A stretch of 64,000 nt of DNA from Trichobilharzia regenti (lineage: Eukaryota > Platyhelminthes > Trematoda > Strigeidida > Schistosomatidae), in the NCBI GenBank assembly GCA_944472135.2, contig CALYDD020000289.1, positions 1 through 64,000 of the forward strand. Reading direction: 5' to 3'. Below the pieces are notes generated by a model. It was not told the DNA's origin. It saw nothing but the letters and a program-made list of their open reading frames with translations, and did not search any database. The first letter of the stretch is position 1; each line of letters starts with the position of its first letter. The position numbers were made by a program, and so were the translations under genes. Shown in pieces: positions 55,011-64,000 of this stretch.

Positions 55011-55846
55011 CTCACCTTTACATCTGTATTATTGTCCAAGTAGGTTAGACTTAGTCATCTTACCATTTGTATTCTAAGTTTACTTATGTAGAACAATTAC
55101 AAGAAACCTCATAAAAGTGGGGAAGAAAGGAAGAAGGAAAGTACCATAGCCTAAAGTGGCAATTGGTCTTGGCACTAATTAAAAACCCCAATAAATCAGT
55201 TCTCTTCCTCTCTCTCCTCAAAAGCTGTGGTTGTTGTTGTTGTTGTTGATGACGATGTTTTGTCTCGTTTCCGTCTAATTTACTTAATACCAAGTATAAA
55301 TGACTCACAGATAGATGCTTATACTGGTAATATTAAAATGCAGCAGGACGATTAGTGAGTGATTCAGTGATAATTCCTTGTTTTGTTTTGCTTTGTTAAT
55401 ATTTTCTGACCTTTTCGCATTATTGAAAGACAAAGGCAAAAAGGAAAAAGTCACCAGAAATCAATAGATACAAGAAAAGGTGACCAGTTCATGAAGAAAT
55501 TAGTAAAAATAAAAATCTACAAACAAGCAATAAAATTCTTCAGCACACTGACAGAGGGAGAGAGAGAGATAAAATATAGACAGTATAAAAATACGCGGGA
55601 GTGGAGGGATTGACGTAATTAACCTGAAGGCAATTAAAAAGTTATTTCAAAAATTTAGTTGTTTTTATTTTGACATTTTCAAACTCCACTTTGGTATGAA
55701 TGACAGAGGCAAAAGTTTTCATTAACACGCCAGCCACGCTATGCGCACTTATAGTGTAATCTTACTTTATGTAGAGACAGAATCCCTTATTCATGATTTT
55801 TATTGACTAGGAATTTGTAAGTTGTTATTATTATTATTATTGTATC
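55011..55846. other. Unassigned stretch
   Basis: Contains a short (GTT)n tract (about 55,230-55,250). No element or coding signal recognised. Confidence 0.4.
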
Positions 55847-56603
55847 CTTTAGTTCCTAGAGGAACATAGGGCTTCAGCTGCGCACCTCCATTGACTTCGG
55901 TTTTCTGACAACTTTTTCACCCTGCTCCAGGTCTGTCCACATGCTTTCATCTCCTCCTCGCATTATCTCCTCCAAGTCACCCTTGGACGACCAACTCGCC
56001 GCCTCCCTTTCGGGTTCCACTCGAGGGCTTGTCTAGTGATGTCACTTGATGGTTTCCTCAGCGTATGGCCAATCCATCTCCATTTCTTTCTGCCTATTTG
56101 TTTCACAATCGGTTCCTGCTGTGTTGGTTCGCTCATGGCCAGAGATCCCTGTTGCTGATCTTTTCTGGCCATCTGATCTTGAGTATTGAGCGGAGACAGC
56201 TGTTAATGAAGGTTTGAAGTTTGTTTGAGATGCTCTTTATGACTCGCCAAGTCTCTGATCCGTATAGTAGCACTGACTTCACATTGAAGTTGAAAATCCG
56301 AATCTTATTTTTGATGCTGATTGCTGTTGACCTCCACACAGATTCGAGAGTAATGAAAGCTTGTCTTGCTTTTCCGATTCTGGCTTTGATGTCCTCGTCA
56401 GTTCCGCCTGTAGTTGAGACGATGCTTCCCAGGTAGGTGAAGGAGGTTGTTTCTTTCAGGTTCTTCCCATTTATGCTTATTGTGGTCTGTTGGTGTTGTT
56501 GATGTTGGCTAGGAATCTTCATCATCTCTGTTTTATCTATGTTCACGTGAAGTCCTATCTTTGATGCTTTTTCTGCCAACTTGTTACTTTTCACTTGCAT
56601 TCT
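55847..56603 (-). mobile_element. RTE-clade LINE, post-RT segment and 3' end
   Basis: The cleanest RTE 3' end in the window. Minus frame 56,600-56,133 (155 codons): KASKIGLHVNIDKTEMMKIP, TSFTYLGSIVSTTGGTDEDI, KARIGKARQAFITLESVWRS, SVLLYGSETWR, NSCLRSILKIRWPEKISNRD. Frame 56,172-55,963 continues with KKWRWIGHTLRK and ITRQALEWNPKGRRRVGRP. The 3' end is ttagttcctagaggaacata (plus strand) at 55,850 with a TAT-repeat tail. 5'-truncated just after the catalytic domain. Confidence 0.92.
56133..56600 (-). pseudogene. RTE retrotransposon protein, C-terminal part
   Basis: 155 codons without a stop, covering the region after the RT catalytic box. SFTYLGSIVSTTGGTDEDI and SVLLYGSETWR are hallmarks of the RTE/SR2-type ORF. 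The apparent Met start is internal; the true N-terminus is lost by truncation. Confidence 0.85.
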
Positions 56604-57260
56604 TTAATATCGAAGCATTTGTCATTAAATGGCGTTGGCTGTGCGAAATGAAGTAGATCAGACAATATGTTTCTGTCTAAAGGATATAATAATAATATTT
56701 CAATTAACTGAAGCATCACCACATCAATTTCATTCAGAACCATACTAAAATATTGTATGCAGATGAATTAGAATTCGTTGTCAGAAATGACTAAACTTAA
56801 TGAAATATTCGCGATACGGGACTGTGAGTTTTTGGGAAGAATTCTGACTTCTATCCAGTTAAGAGTAGGGAGATGTGATGCTGATGTTTTAAAGAGGGCA
56901 GAAACTGAGATTCCAGTATGGAAGTCTTGAGTCTTAGTTAAAGTCTTATGAATTTTGTAATCTCAAACATATATATATACATATGTATATATGTATTAAT
57001 ATATGTTAGATTGCAGCGTAAAAAGGAAAGAAGATGGGAAGTTAAACGCTGGTGTTTACAGCAAACCCAAACATTCAAACAGATATTTGAACTTCCAATC
57101 ATCCCATCCTATGTCAGTAAAAATAGGATTGGTGAAATGTTTAAGTGACAGAGCACAAAAAACTGAGTAGTACCGAGGAAAATCTAAGACAGGAAGTGAG
57201 ACATATAAGAGAAGCCTTGAAATTTAATAATTACGCTGATAAATTAGTCAGGAAAGATGT
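56604..57260. other. Unassigned stretch
   Basis: AT tract near 56,970-56,995; the frame 56,948-57,148 has no motif. Confidence 0.4.
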
Positions 57261-57441
57261 AGGGAGCGGTTAGAACTCTCGGCGACCATGCACATGGTCT
57301 GGAGTTCGAACCCCTATAGACGCACACCTTATATCTATGGTCGGCCTGTAAAATTTGGGCTACTGATATCACATGCTGAAAATTCCATACTTGTACCAAA
57401 AATATGGTGTGGAATCAAGCTATAATCAAAATAAAACAAAT
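57261..57441 (+). mobile_element. tRNA-derived SINE, family C
   Basis: Head agcggttagaactctcggcg (5' few bases lost), B box ggagttcgaacccc, body tctatggtcggcctgtaaaa, tail tgtggaatcaagctataatc. Abuts the PLE that follows. Confidence 0.85.
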
Positions 57442-58235
57442 CGAAAAAATAGCGATAGGGATGATTATAATAATATTAATGACAGCATGCACGTCAAATA
57501 TGCCCAAGACAACACCAACAATAAGGAATCTAAATCATCAACAGTAATTCCATACATGGAAGAAACCTCGGAAATCACATTACGCAGAATTCTTAACAAT
57601 GCTGGCAGGAATAAAAGTGGTTGGTATTCGAACCCACAAATTCATTTAGAAACAAGCTTTGCCGTTTACGCGATCGATCCTGTGAAGTCTTTAAAACATT
57701 ACAATTTGGTTTATCTAATGCCGTGTTGAAATGATTGTCAAGTTAAATACGTAGGTCAAACTAGTAGAAGAGGGGCAGTCAGACTAGCCAAACATAAAAA
57801 CCTAGTAAAATCTAGATCGGTTGACCTAAATAAGATAAGAAATCTAGAGCATAAATAGTTCAGCTATAGCAGTCACTACATGGAATTACACACAACCATC
57901 CAGTATAGGATGGATGAGATAAGATGACAGTTTTGAAATCTAGTGTTGTGGTGGGGTGGAGAGAGAGATTAGTGATAACCGAAGCTTTGTTCATCGAATC
58001 AACTGCAAATACGTGTAACAGGAATGATTCATCACTTGTCCACTCAGATATCTGGAAAATTCTGCTACCCCAACGACGATGAATAGGAGAGAACACAGAA
58101 AACCATGAAACTCTAGTTTCGAAGTCGTGTGATTATAACAGATATGATTATGAAGGATAAATTTTGTTCGAAACATAGTCATCCAGTAAATAATGCTGTT
58201 TCACTGTGTGAAACATCTAATAAGCAAACTAATAT
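57442..58235 (+). mobile_element. PLE linker, GIY-YIG nuclease and 3' tail
   Basis: Frame 57,373-57,729: NDSMHVKYAQDNTNNKESKS, VIPYMEETSEITLRRILNNA, RNKSGWYSNPQIHLETSFAV. A frameshift then gives CQVKYVGQTSRRGAVRLAKH with intact YVG and arginines, and ESTANTCNRNDSSLVHSDIW near the end. The tail (gataaattttgttcgaaaca) runs to 58,235. Best copy of the lineage seen at 13,246, 38,815 and 46,440. Confidence 0.85.
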
Positions 58236-58798
58236 GATAATATATATATATATATATGTACATAATCTTTCTCTATGAATAACTAAAAGTAATTTACCTT
58301 TTGCGACCTACTGTTCATTTTGTAGAAGCACTGTATAAATGCCCACCCAAATAAATCAGCAGAAGATCAGATCATCTGAAAAAATAAGCGAAAAGGAATT
58401 CTCAGAGCAAATCAATCCAGAACCTGATACTCAGCAGATGTGCAGCAGGGAATGACGATAGGTTTGATATGCACTAAAGAGCCTGCTGGGTCACACCACT
58501 TTCCAAACAAGCCATCTTGTATAGAAAATGATGGTTTAGGTGTGGTTGTAAGGGTAGCATGAAAGGTATCACGTGAAGAGGGAATCAAAGTTTGTGATCA
58601 TTTGTAGAAATAGTTGAACCAAGCTATTGGCAAGGCGCTATAGTCCCTGAGGCTGGGAATTCCACTTAGAAAGCACGGAACAAATAGCAATATAATATAT
58701 TAATCCAGACAAGCTTTTATTCATTATGTTAAATAAGCACCTATAGATATGTTACAAATAGCTAATTAGTGTCAAAATGCTTCCAGTCACAACAGATC
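58236..58798. other. Unassigned stretch with AT microsatellite
   Basis: (AT)n at 58,236-58,257. The rest not recognised. Confidence 0.4.
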
Positions 58799-59036
58799 TG
58801 TGCGTCAGTGGCACAGCGATAGAATGTTCACCAACCACTCAGGGGGTTCAGAATTCGGTCCCCAACCACAGACTCACTTCCAAACCTCTCTAAGCCAGTA
58901 ATTAAACTGGTCAAGAGAGAGAAGGTTGGACATGAGGCTAACAACCACATCATGTAAAAATAAACAATCACCACTGCTATTGAAACTTCAAGCTTCTAGC
59001 TTGAAGCCCCCTTTGTTCCACTAGAAACGTAAAGGA
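58799..59036 (+). mobile_element. tRNA-derived SINE, family A
   Basis: Head tgtgcgtcagtggcacagcg, B-box-like cagaattcggtcccc, body gagagagaaggttggacatg, tail ttctagcttgaagccccctt. Confidence 0.85.
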
Positions 59037-60151
59037 ATTCATCGACAAGTATTCCCCAAAATTAGTCAACTCTTGTTTGCCAACCAAGCGACTTCACTAT
59101 AGCAGTACATTTTCAACGAATACCATCTACAGGTGAACATTTCCATAGTAAGCAGAGTTGTGCGACCCATTCGTTGGGACTAAACACTGTATGGACGTAG
59201 CTAATTTTATGAAATATCAACTATTATTAAGCAAACAAATTTGAAATAAAATCCCTTCATTTTTTTTCTAGACTATTTTCCACAAATGTCATTATTTTTC
59301 CATCCTATATAATCTACGACAAATGTCTACCACAACAGAAATCAGACATTAATGCCACATTACACAGTTTAATTTTAATCAAAATATAAACTTCGTCCAC
59401 CTTTATACATAAGTCATACGCTTTTGAAAGCAGGAATTCGTGTATTTATTCTGTATTATTCTAAAATAAGGAAAGACGAGATTAATGACTTTTGGTTTTC
59501 TTCTAATTTCTGATAGCCCAGTCAATAACATCTCATAAAAGGAAGTATTATTATTCAGTTTCATTTTGTTTACTTGGGATTCGAATTTTGATTTTTAATT
59601 TCAAAAAAAGTACGATTCAGACAAAAATACTAGAGAAATACAAAAACAAATTCCATTGGATTACCAGTTATCTACCATTTCAAGCAGACAACTTGTTCAA
59701 ATATGAAAGGGATTATCAACATGCATAAGTTCTCAAGTGTATGATCGATTTTTGTAACACATTAATTGATATCAGCACTTGTGAATACCTCACACCTGAA
59801 GTAAGCACTGAAGATATTGTTTTTAGCAAGAAAGTCAATGGAAGCTTCTCACTTAAGCCATTTGGATTAGACAATATAAAAAGATATTAAAAATATCTAC
59901 CTGAACTATAAGTCTTCTCGGTTATTCCAATTGTAGAAATCTAATTACATTGAACAAAAAATAAGGTATTCAGAATGTCGACTTCTGACTGAGAAAAACT
60001 AAAGAAATTTAGATGGACTCTATGCGCAGAACATAAGTACATAAATCTGCGACAGGGCAGTTACTTGGAAACTGCAGGTATATGTACATACAAGTGAGGA
60101 ACTCAGGTCCAGTATTTCCCACCTATGGATTCATTCTAATCTTTCTTTTCT
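59037..60151. other. Unassigned AT-rich stretch, 1.1 kb
   Basis: The longest stretch without recognisable elements in the right half. Stop-dense in all frames, no repeat landmarks. Confidence 0.45.
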
Positions 60152-60218
60152 GAGCTTCAAGCTAGAGCTTTAAAGTTTTTTGTAGCAGCAGGGTTGATAG
60201 CCTCACACCTAATCTTTT
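60152..60218 (-). mobile_element. SINE family A 3' scrap
   Basis: gagcttcaagctagagcttt, then gtagcagcagggttgatagc, the reversed SINE tail. Confidence 0.7.
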
Positions 60219-60224
60219 TTATGT

Positions 60225-60640
60225 GGTTTTGTTCTCTGAGCTGGGTGGTTAGTTTGCGAAGCTTTCATCACCCTACTAGGTGACATCTTCAGCGCATACT
60301 TCAATTTGAAGTGAGCTTTTAAATTTCTCCACGAGTTTATTAATCATCCCTCCTGGTGATCTTGGACGTAATTGGTTGTTCATGTGTGTTTTCACACCTT
60401 CTAGGTTACTTGTATTCGAACTGATTGTTTCTTTGACTTGAACTTTGACCCTTTGTGTGTAGAGTTTCTTTCTTATTGGTTGATAAATTTTGTCTATCTC
60501 GATGTGTCTATTGATTGATGATTCACTGGAATATCAGGCAGGCTTCTAAAAATTCTCTAGCATTCTTGTTATTTCCTTTGTCTAATATTTGAACGTTGTC
60601 CCAGTTGAATTGACGTTCGTTGTTGTCTGTGTGTAGTGAA
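60225..60640 (-). mobile_element. PLE nuclease C-terminal part
   Basis: Minus strand: NERQFNWDNVQILDKGNNKN, ARELLEAWYSSESSINRHID, IDKIYQPIRKKLYTQRVKVQ, VKETISSNTSNLEGVKTH, then LKYALKMSPSRVMKASQTNH. This is the end of a GIY-YIG domain (the F-W-----IL----N---RE-LE-W pattern) with its basic tail; the YIG half is absent. One or two stops. Confidence 0.8.
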
Positions 60641-61172
60641 ATTAGGGAGTGGATATCCCATCACACCTAATCTGCCCTCTTCCCACCGACCCCATGGTTC
60701 TAATCGGAAATCGCCAAAACAGAACTGCATTACCGTATGGCTTCATTCACTCTTCCCAGTAGTCACATTATATACTTCCCTGGTGGATTTGGATTAGTAC
60801 ATTCAGGTCTACAAGAGCAAATCAAACTGTAAATGGTATTATTAGCGTAAGTGTGAAATTCTTGTTTGTGGATTAGCAATTTAAATAATACAACTTACAC
60901 TGGTTCCCTCCCCCCCCCCCCAGCTTCCAACGACCAGGTTCTGCCTACTGGTCAGTGTTTGAAAGTTATACTTTAAGAAGAACAGCTTACTGATGAAATC
61001 ATTTGCTTCACTAGGGAATAATTCAGTTTTGAATCTTCAACTGAACTTGAAATTTCTATGCACGTATTCTTTATATTTTCCGACTATCCAACAGAATCCT
61101 CCTGAAAATATTAACTGTCTAATAAGATCGCTTTGTATTCTACAAAGATAAAAATCATGACATTTGTTTCAT
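60641..61172. other. Unassigned stretch
   Basis: C-tract at 60,907-60,921; nothing else recognised. Confidence 0.4.
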
Positions 61173-61313
61173 GGAAGATTTCATCATGAGCTGACATCAG
61201 GTAGAGAACAACTGGAAAACCTGGGAGTACTGGACAGCTGTTTCGTCCTAGTTTGGGACTCTTTATGAGTACGCACCCACCGGGATTCGAACCCAGGACC
61301 TACCGGACCACAG
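61173..61313 (-). mobile_element. Hammerhead SINE, minus strand (left of head-to-head pair)
   Basis: Reverse complement: B box gggttcgaatcccgg, gcgtactcataaagagtccc, aaactaggacgaaacagctg, tccagtactcccagg and tail. Stem II (GTCC..GGAC), GAAA, stem III (ACAGCTGT) and stem I are intact, but the CTGATGA box reads ctcataa. The tRNA A-box half is missing. Confidence 0.88.
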
Positions 61314-61548
61314 TGGTTGCGCTATGTCGCGAATTGTCAGAAGTTAGAATTCAAGGACCATTAGATCGGGTTCCAGTGGCTTAATGGTATACGAGCTCGC
61401 CTTGTAACCGGAAGGCCCTGGGTTCGAATCCCGGTGGGTGCGTGCCGCTGAAGAGTCCCAAACTAGGACGGAGGAAACAACTGTCCAGTAGTCCCAGGTT
61501 TTCCAATGGTTCTCTAACTAATGTCAGCTCATAATGAAATCCTGAAAA
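61314..61548 (+). mobile_element. Hammerhead SINE, plus strand (right of head-to-head pair)
   Basis: Leader gtggttgcgctatgtcgcg, A box agtggcttaatggtatacg, perfect B box gggttcgaatccc, core gccgctgaagagtcccaaac, taggacggaggaaacaactg, tccagtagtcccagg, tail. CTGAAGA fits the CTGANGA consensus directly beside stem II, but four extra bases (ggag) precede GAAA. The best-preserved pol III promoter in the window. Confidence 0.9.
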
Positions 61549-62203
61549 TATTGTTATTCTATTGTTCTAAATTACTGCATTGTAAAGAAATTCACGAAGA
61601 AAGAAAATAGACTACGGAACCTTTTGGTACACCTGGCGTGGCCTCAAACCTTAAAGGGTATAATTTAAATTTTAACTAGGCATTATGCATGCCACATCAG
61701 CTTTAGTTCGTCTCTCTTTGAATGTCTTTTGTATAAGAAAACGCTCATCATTTATTGAAGACTCTTTTGGAGAAAAAAACCTGTCAACCAACAGAAGTCA
61801 CCTCTTCACAATCAGTCTAAATTTCAACAAATTTTGTTCTCACTTCTTATGAATGTGCACAAGTGAATGGTTTGTATACAAAGTTTCATTGGTTCGAAGT
61901 ACATTTTCAGTTAAATTGATCAGTGTCTTTAAACAGCGTGTACCTTAGTCGATGCCGATTTCAACTTTTGTTTAATTAACTTATTTTACTTAAAGTAAGT
62001 GATAATGACAAGGATTGCAAGGTAAAATGATTGAATTTTAATGACTTCTTATCGAGTACAAAGTGAGAAAAATTGTAACAAAATTTTAGAAGAATAAAAA
62101 TAGTAATATAGTCGAAAGGTGAAGAGTTACATGATGATGATGATGATTGTTAGATTTCAGTAGTTTAGTGAATTGGTAATATTTAACATATTACTTCAGT
62201 GAA
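61549..62203. other. Unassigned AT-rich stretch
   Basis: Short (GAT)n at about 62,131-62,147; nothing else. Confidence 0.4.
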
Positions 62204-62388
62204 TGGAGGATTTCATCATGAGCTGACGTCAGTTAGAGAACAACTGGAAAACCTGCACAGCTGTTTGGGACTCTCCATCAGAATGCACCCACTACTACTG
62301 TTCAAACCCAGGACCTTCTGGTTACAAGGCCAGCTGGCTCGTAGACCATTGAGCCACTGGGACCCGACCCAATGGTCCTTGAATTACT
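62204..62388 (-). mobile_element. Hammerhead SINE, minus strand
   Basis: Reverse complement: head with cagtggctcaatggtctacg, gaaggtcctgggtttgaac, core gcattctgatggagagtccc, then a deletion removes stem II to GAAA (aaacagctgtgcagg). The plus-strand frame 62,199-62,483 is antisense to it. Confidence 0.82.
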
Positions 62389-63488
62389 TCAGTGTCGACT
62401 ATGCAGGATCTCATTTGTCAACGCCGTTTGATTGTCATTATACTCCAACGATAGAACAAGATGGATACTGGAAAAGTGATTGATAACAGAATTAGGTATT
62501 CATTAAAAAACTGTAAGCTGTTGGCTAGACCATCTAGGATGGATTTAGACTGGCAGCTTACTATAAATATAACTGATGATGAAACGGAAATCAGGGTCGT
62601 GGTATGATATGAACTAAAAATGTCCAAATTACCTCTCCAGCCCCCCCCTCCTTCAACTGAGTTAGCAGACCTAATTGCCAGCCAAGTCAACACTTTTTCT
62701 ACAAGTACCACCAGTAATGCCCAACTGCGATGCGAACGACATAAGCTTGTTGTCACGCTACCTCCCAAGGCTAGATCTTCGCTTGTCACTTCTAATCATA
62801 CCGAATTAGTAGGAAACGCTCACGTTATTAGTCGACTATGAGATATTATTGAGTTTACAGACCAGCATTAATGTGGTCGTGGAGGATTCAATATGAAGCA
62901 AAAATATGGATTGTGGCAGGATTCTTCTCCTTACTTCACTGTCTGTTCAACTATAAGGATTATAATATATAAAATAGGACCAAATGCATTCCATTTATCT
63001 ATTAGTATTGCCTTATACTCACAGTATATCACTCTTAGAGTATATATATATAAGTGAAAAAACAAGTTAACTGGTGAAATTAAAGGAAAGACGCGTTAAT
63101 TAGATGTTGTGGTTGAATTTAAATGACACTTGAAATTGGCTTAAGGATGGAAGACAAGTTTTAATTCAGAATCAGTCATTCAATTTCTTACTTCAAGAAA
63201 CATAAAAAACTAACGCAGGAACCATAGTTGGTCACAAACAAAGAATAAATTATGAAGGTTCATGCGCACAAGTTCAGTTATATTTGTATCTCAAACCAAT
63301 TTTGAAGCTGGTTATATGGCTAGAAGATAAGACTCCATTCCTTAGAGATACATAAAAATTATCAAATGTTGGCTTGCAGGGATTTGATTGGTTACATAGT
63401 CGGTCATGAGGTTCACAAAGTCGGGCAAGAGGACTATTACCCGCCCGTGACACTGGCTGAAGGTTGTGCTAAATATATATCACAAACT
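62389..63488. other. Unassigned stretch with one unrecognised frame
   Basis: The plus frame 62,620-62,841 begins SKLPLQPPPPSTELADLIAS and is less AT-biased than its surroundings. A proline/serine/threonine-rich start like this could be the N-terminus of a LINE ORF1 or a host exon, but there is no motif to decide. C-tract at 62,641-62,648. Confidence 0.35.
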
Positions 63489-63672
63489 AGCCGAAGTTGG
63501 AATTCAAGGACCATTGGATCAGGTCCCAGTGACTTAATGGTCGCCTCGTAACTGGGGAGTCCTGAGTTCGAACCCTTGTAGCGTGTGCGTGCTGTGAAGA
63601 GTCCCAAACTGACACGAAACAGTTGTCCAGTACTCCCAGGTTTTCCAAGGGTTCTGTAACTGATACATAAAA
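63489..63672 (+). mobile_element. Hammerhead SINE, plus strand
   Basis: Leader agttggaattcaaggaccat, A box agtgacttaatgg, B box gagttcgaaccc, core gtgctgtgaagagtcccaaa, ctgacacgaaacagttgtcc, agtactcccagg, tail cut at about 63,672. Stem II is disrupted. Confidence 0.85.
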
Positions 63673-63968
63673 TTCTAAAGAAACGCGTCGAAATATAAGT
63701 GGTCCTGACTGTCTTCACAAAAGACACTTTCACACCTGGTGGTTCTTGTATCGAACGTAATATCTTTGTTCTTCATAAGAAGGAAAGATGGTATGATACA
63801 TCCAAATGGAAGTGAAGAGTAAATGGCCACATAGACTTCTGAGACCAATCAAAATATTTCTTGCGTAACCCTTACAATTTCTGATACTGCCAAGAGAATC
63901 TGATCTACATTTGACCATTCAGCATTGATGTAAGTAATAATTATTCTTTAAATATTTTGCATACATAA
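63673..63968. other. Unassigned stretch
   Basis: Probably flanking or terminal PLE sequence leading to the ribozyme-like end; not recognised. Confidence 0.35.
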
Positions 63969-63969
63969 C

Positions 63970-64000
63970 TGTAGAACCTGATGAGGAGGTCGTCGAAAAA
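63970..64000 (+). ncRNA. Hammerhead-like core cut by the window edge
   Basis: tgtagaac, then ctgatga (63,978-63,984), ggaggtcgtc, gaaaaa. Parallel to 6,293-6,321. Stem III, the cleavage site and the stem I partner would lie beyond 64,000. Confidence 0.45.

Noticed and set aside
24258..59036. All six well-preserved family A SINEs lie on the plus strand
   Set aside because: Six of six is a small sample and two fragments lie on the minus strand; not enough to claim an orientation bias.
61399..61441. Possible tRNA gene (good A and B boxes)
   Set aside because: The boxes belong to the SINE head; no acceptor or anticodon stem could be closed and the same sequence recurs in SINE copies.
62199..62483. 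94-codon plus-strand frame
   Set aside because: Antisense to a minus-strand hammerhead SINE.
63366..63551. Frame containing YISQTSRSW, resembling the YIGQTSR of a GIY-YIG domain
   Set aside because: The SRSW part is the start of the SINE leader (gaagttggaattcaagg); upstream residues do not match a nuclease.

Overview
The window looks like gene-poor, AT-rich nuclear DNA of a trematode, most likely a schistosome (Schistosoma or a close relative). I base this on its repeat community, not on any host gene: tRNA-derived SINEs carrying a decayed hammerhead-ribozyme core (the SM-alpha type known from schistosomes), Penelope-like elements (PLEs) with a C-terminal GIY-YIG nuclease, RTE-clade (SR2-like) LINE fragments, and a second LINE with CR1/jockey-like reverse transcriptase. 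I found no convincing host exon, tRNA, rRNA or CRISPR array. Nearly all longer open frames are pieces of retroelements, broken by stops and frameshifts.

Layout. 1-6.3 kb: two SINEs and a pile of PLE fragments in alternating orientation (RT core, GIY-YIG domain, N-terminal and RT-C pieces), then an RTE 3' end. 7.0-10.4 kb: a decayed RTE element on the minus strand with endonuclease and RT, then a plus-strand RTE fragment split by a SINE. 11.9-12.6 kb: two PLE pieces head to head, forming an inverted repeat with ~190 bp arms. 12,615-23,586: a 5.5 kb direct tandem duplication. Each unit holds a PLE nuclease fragment, a minus-strand PLE linker, a SINE scrap, an RTE 3' end, a second PLE nuclease, and a third PLE with RT-C, GIY-YIG domain and a 3' hammerhead ribozyme. 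24.2-37.9 kb: further PLE, RTE and SINE copies, a block with ~130 bp inverted termini (28,132-29,580), two RTE copies with target-site duplications, and a probable solo LTR. 38.0-49.9 kb: SINEs, PLE and RTE fragments and a CR1/jockey-like LINE. 50.0-64.0 kb: a solo LTR nested inside a SINE with a clean 6 bp duplication, three head-to-head pairs of the hammerhead SINE, a second LINE split by a SINE, PLE fragments, and a partial hammerhead at the right edge.

How the parts relate. Mobility would have come from two systems: PLE RT plus GIY-YIG nuclease, and LINE endonuclease plus RT. The SINEs are pol III-type passengers. No element in the window appears autonomous now. The most interesting signal is the complete hammerhead ribozyme about 350 bp downstream of one PLE nuclease frame. 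Its stem III is a perfect 12 nt palindrome, which favours a two-molecule (dimeric) fold. The same PLE tail occurs twice more with one base changed in stem II. The repeated head-to-head SINE dimers and the 5.5 kb duplication are the other structural oddities.

Limits: all homology calls come from reading translated motifs and aligning copies by eye. Family names are by resemblance; boundaries are usually good to 10-30 bp unless a target-site duplication is given.
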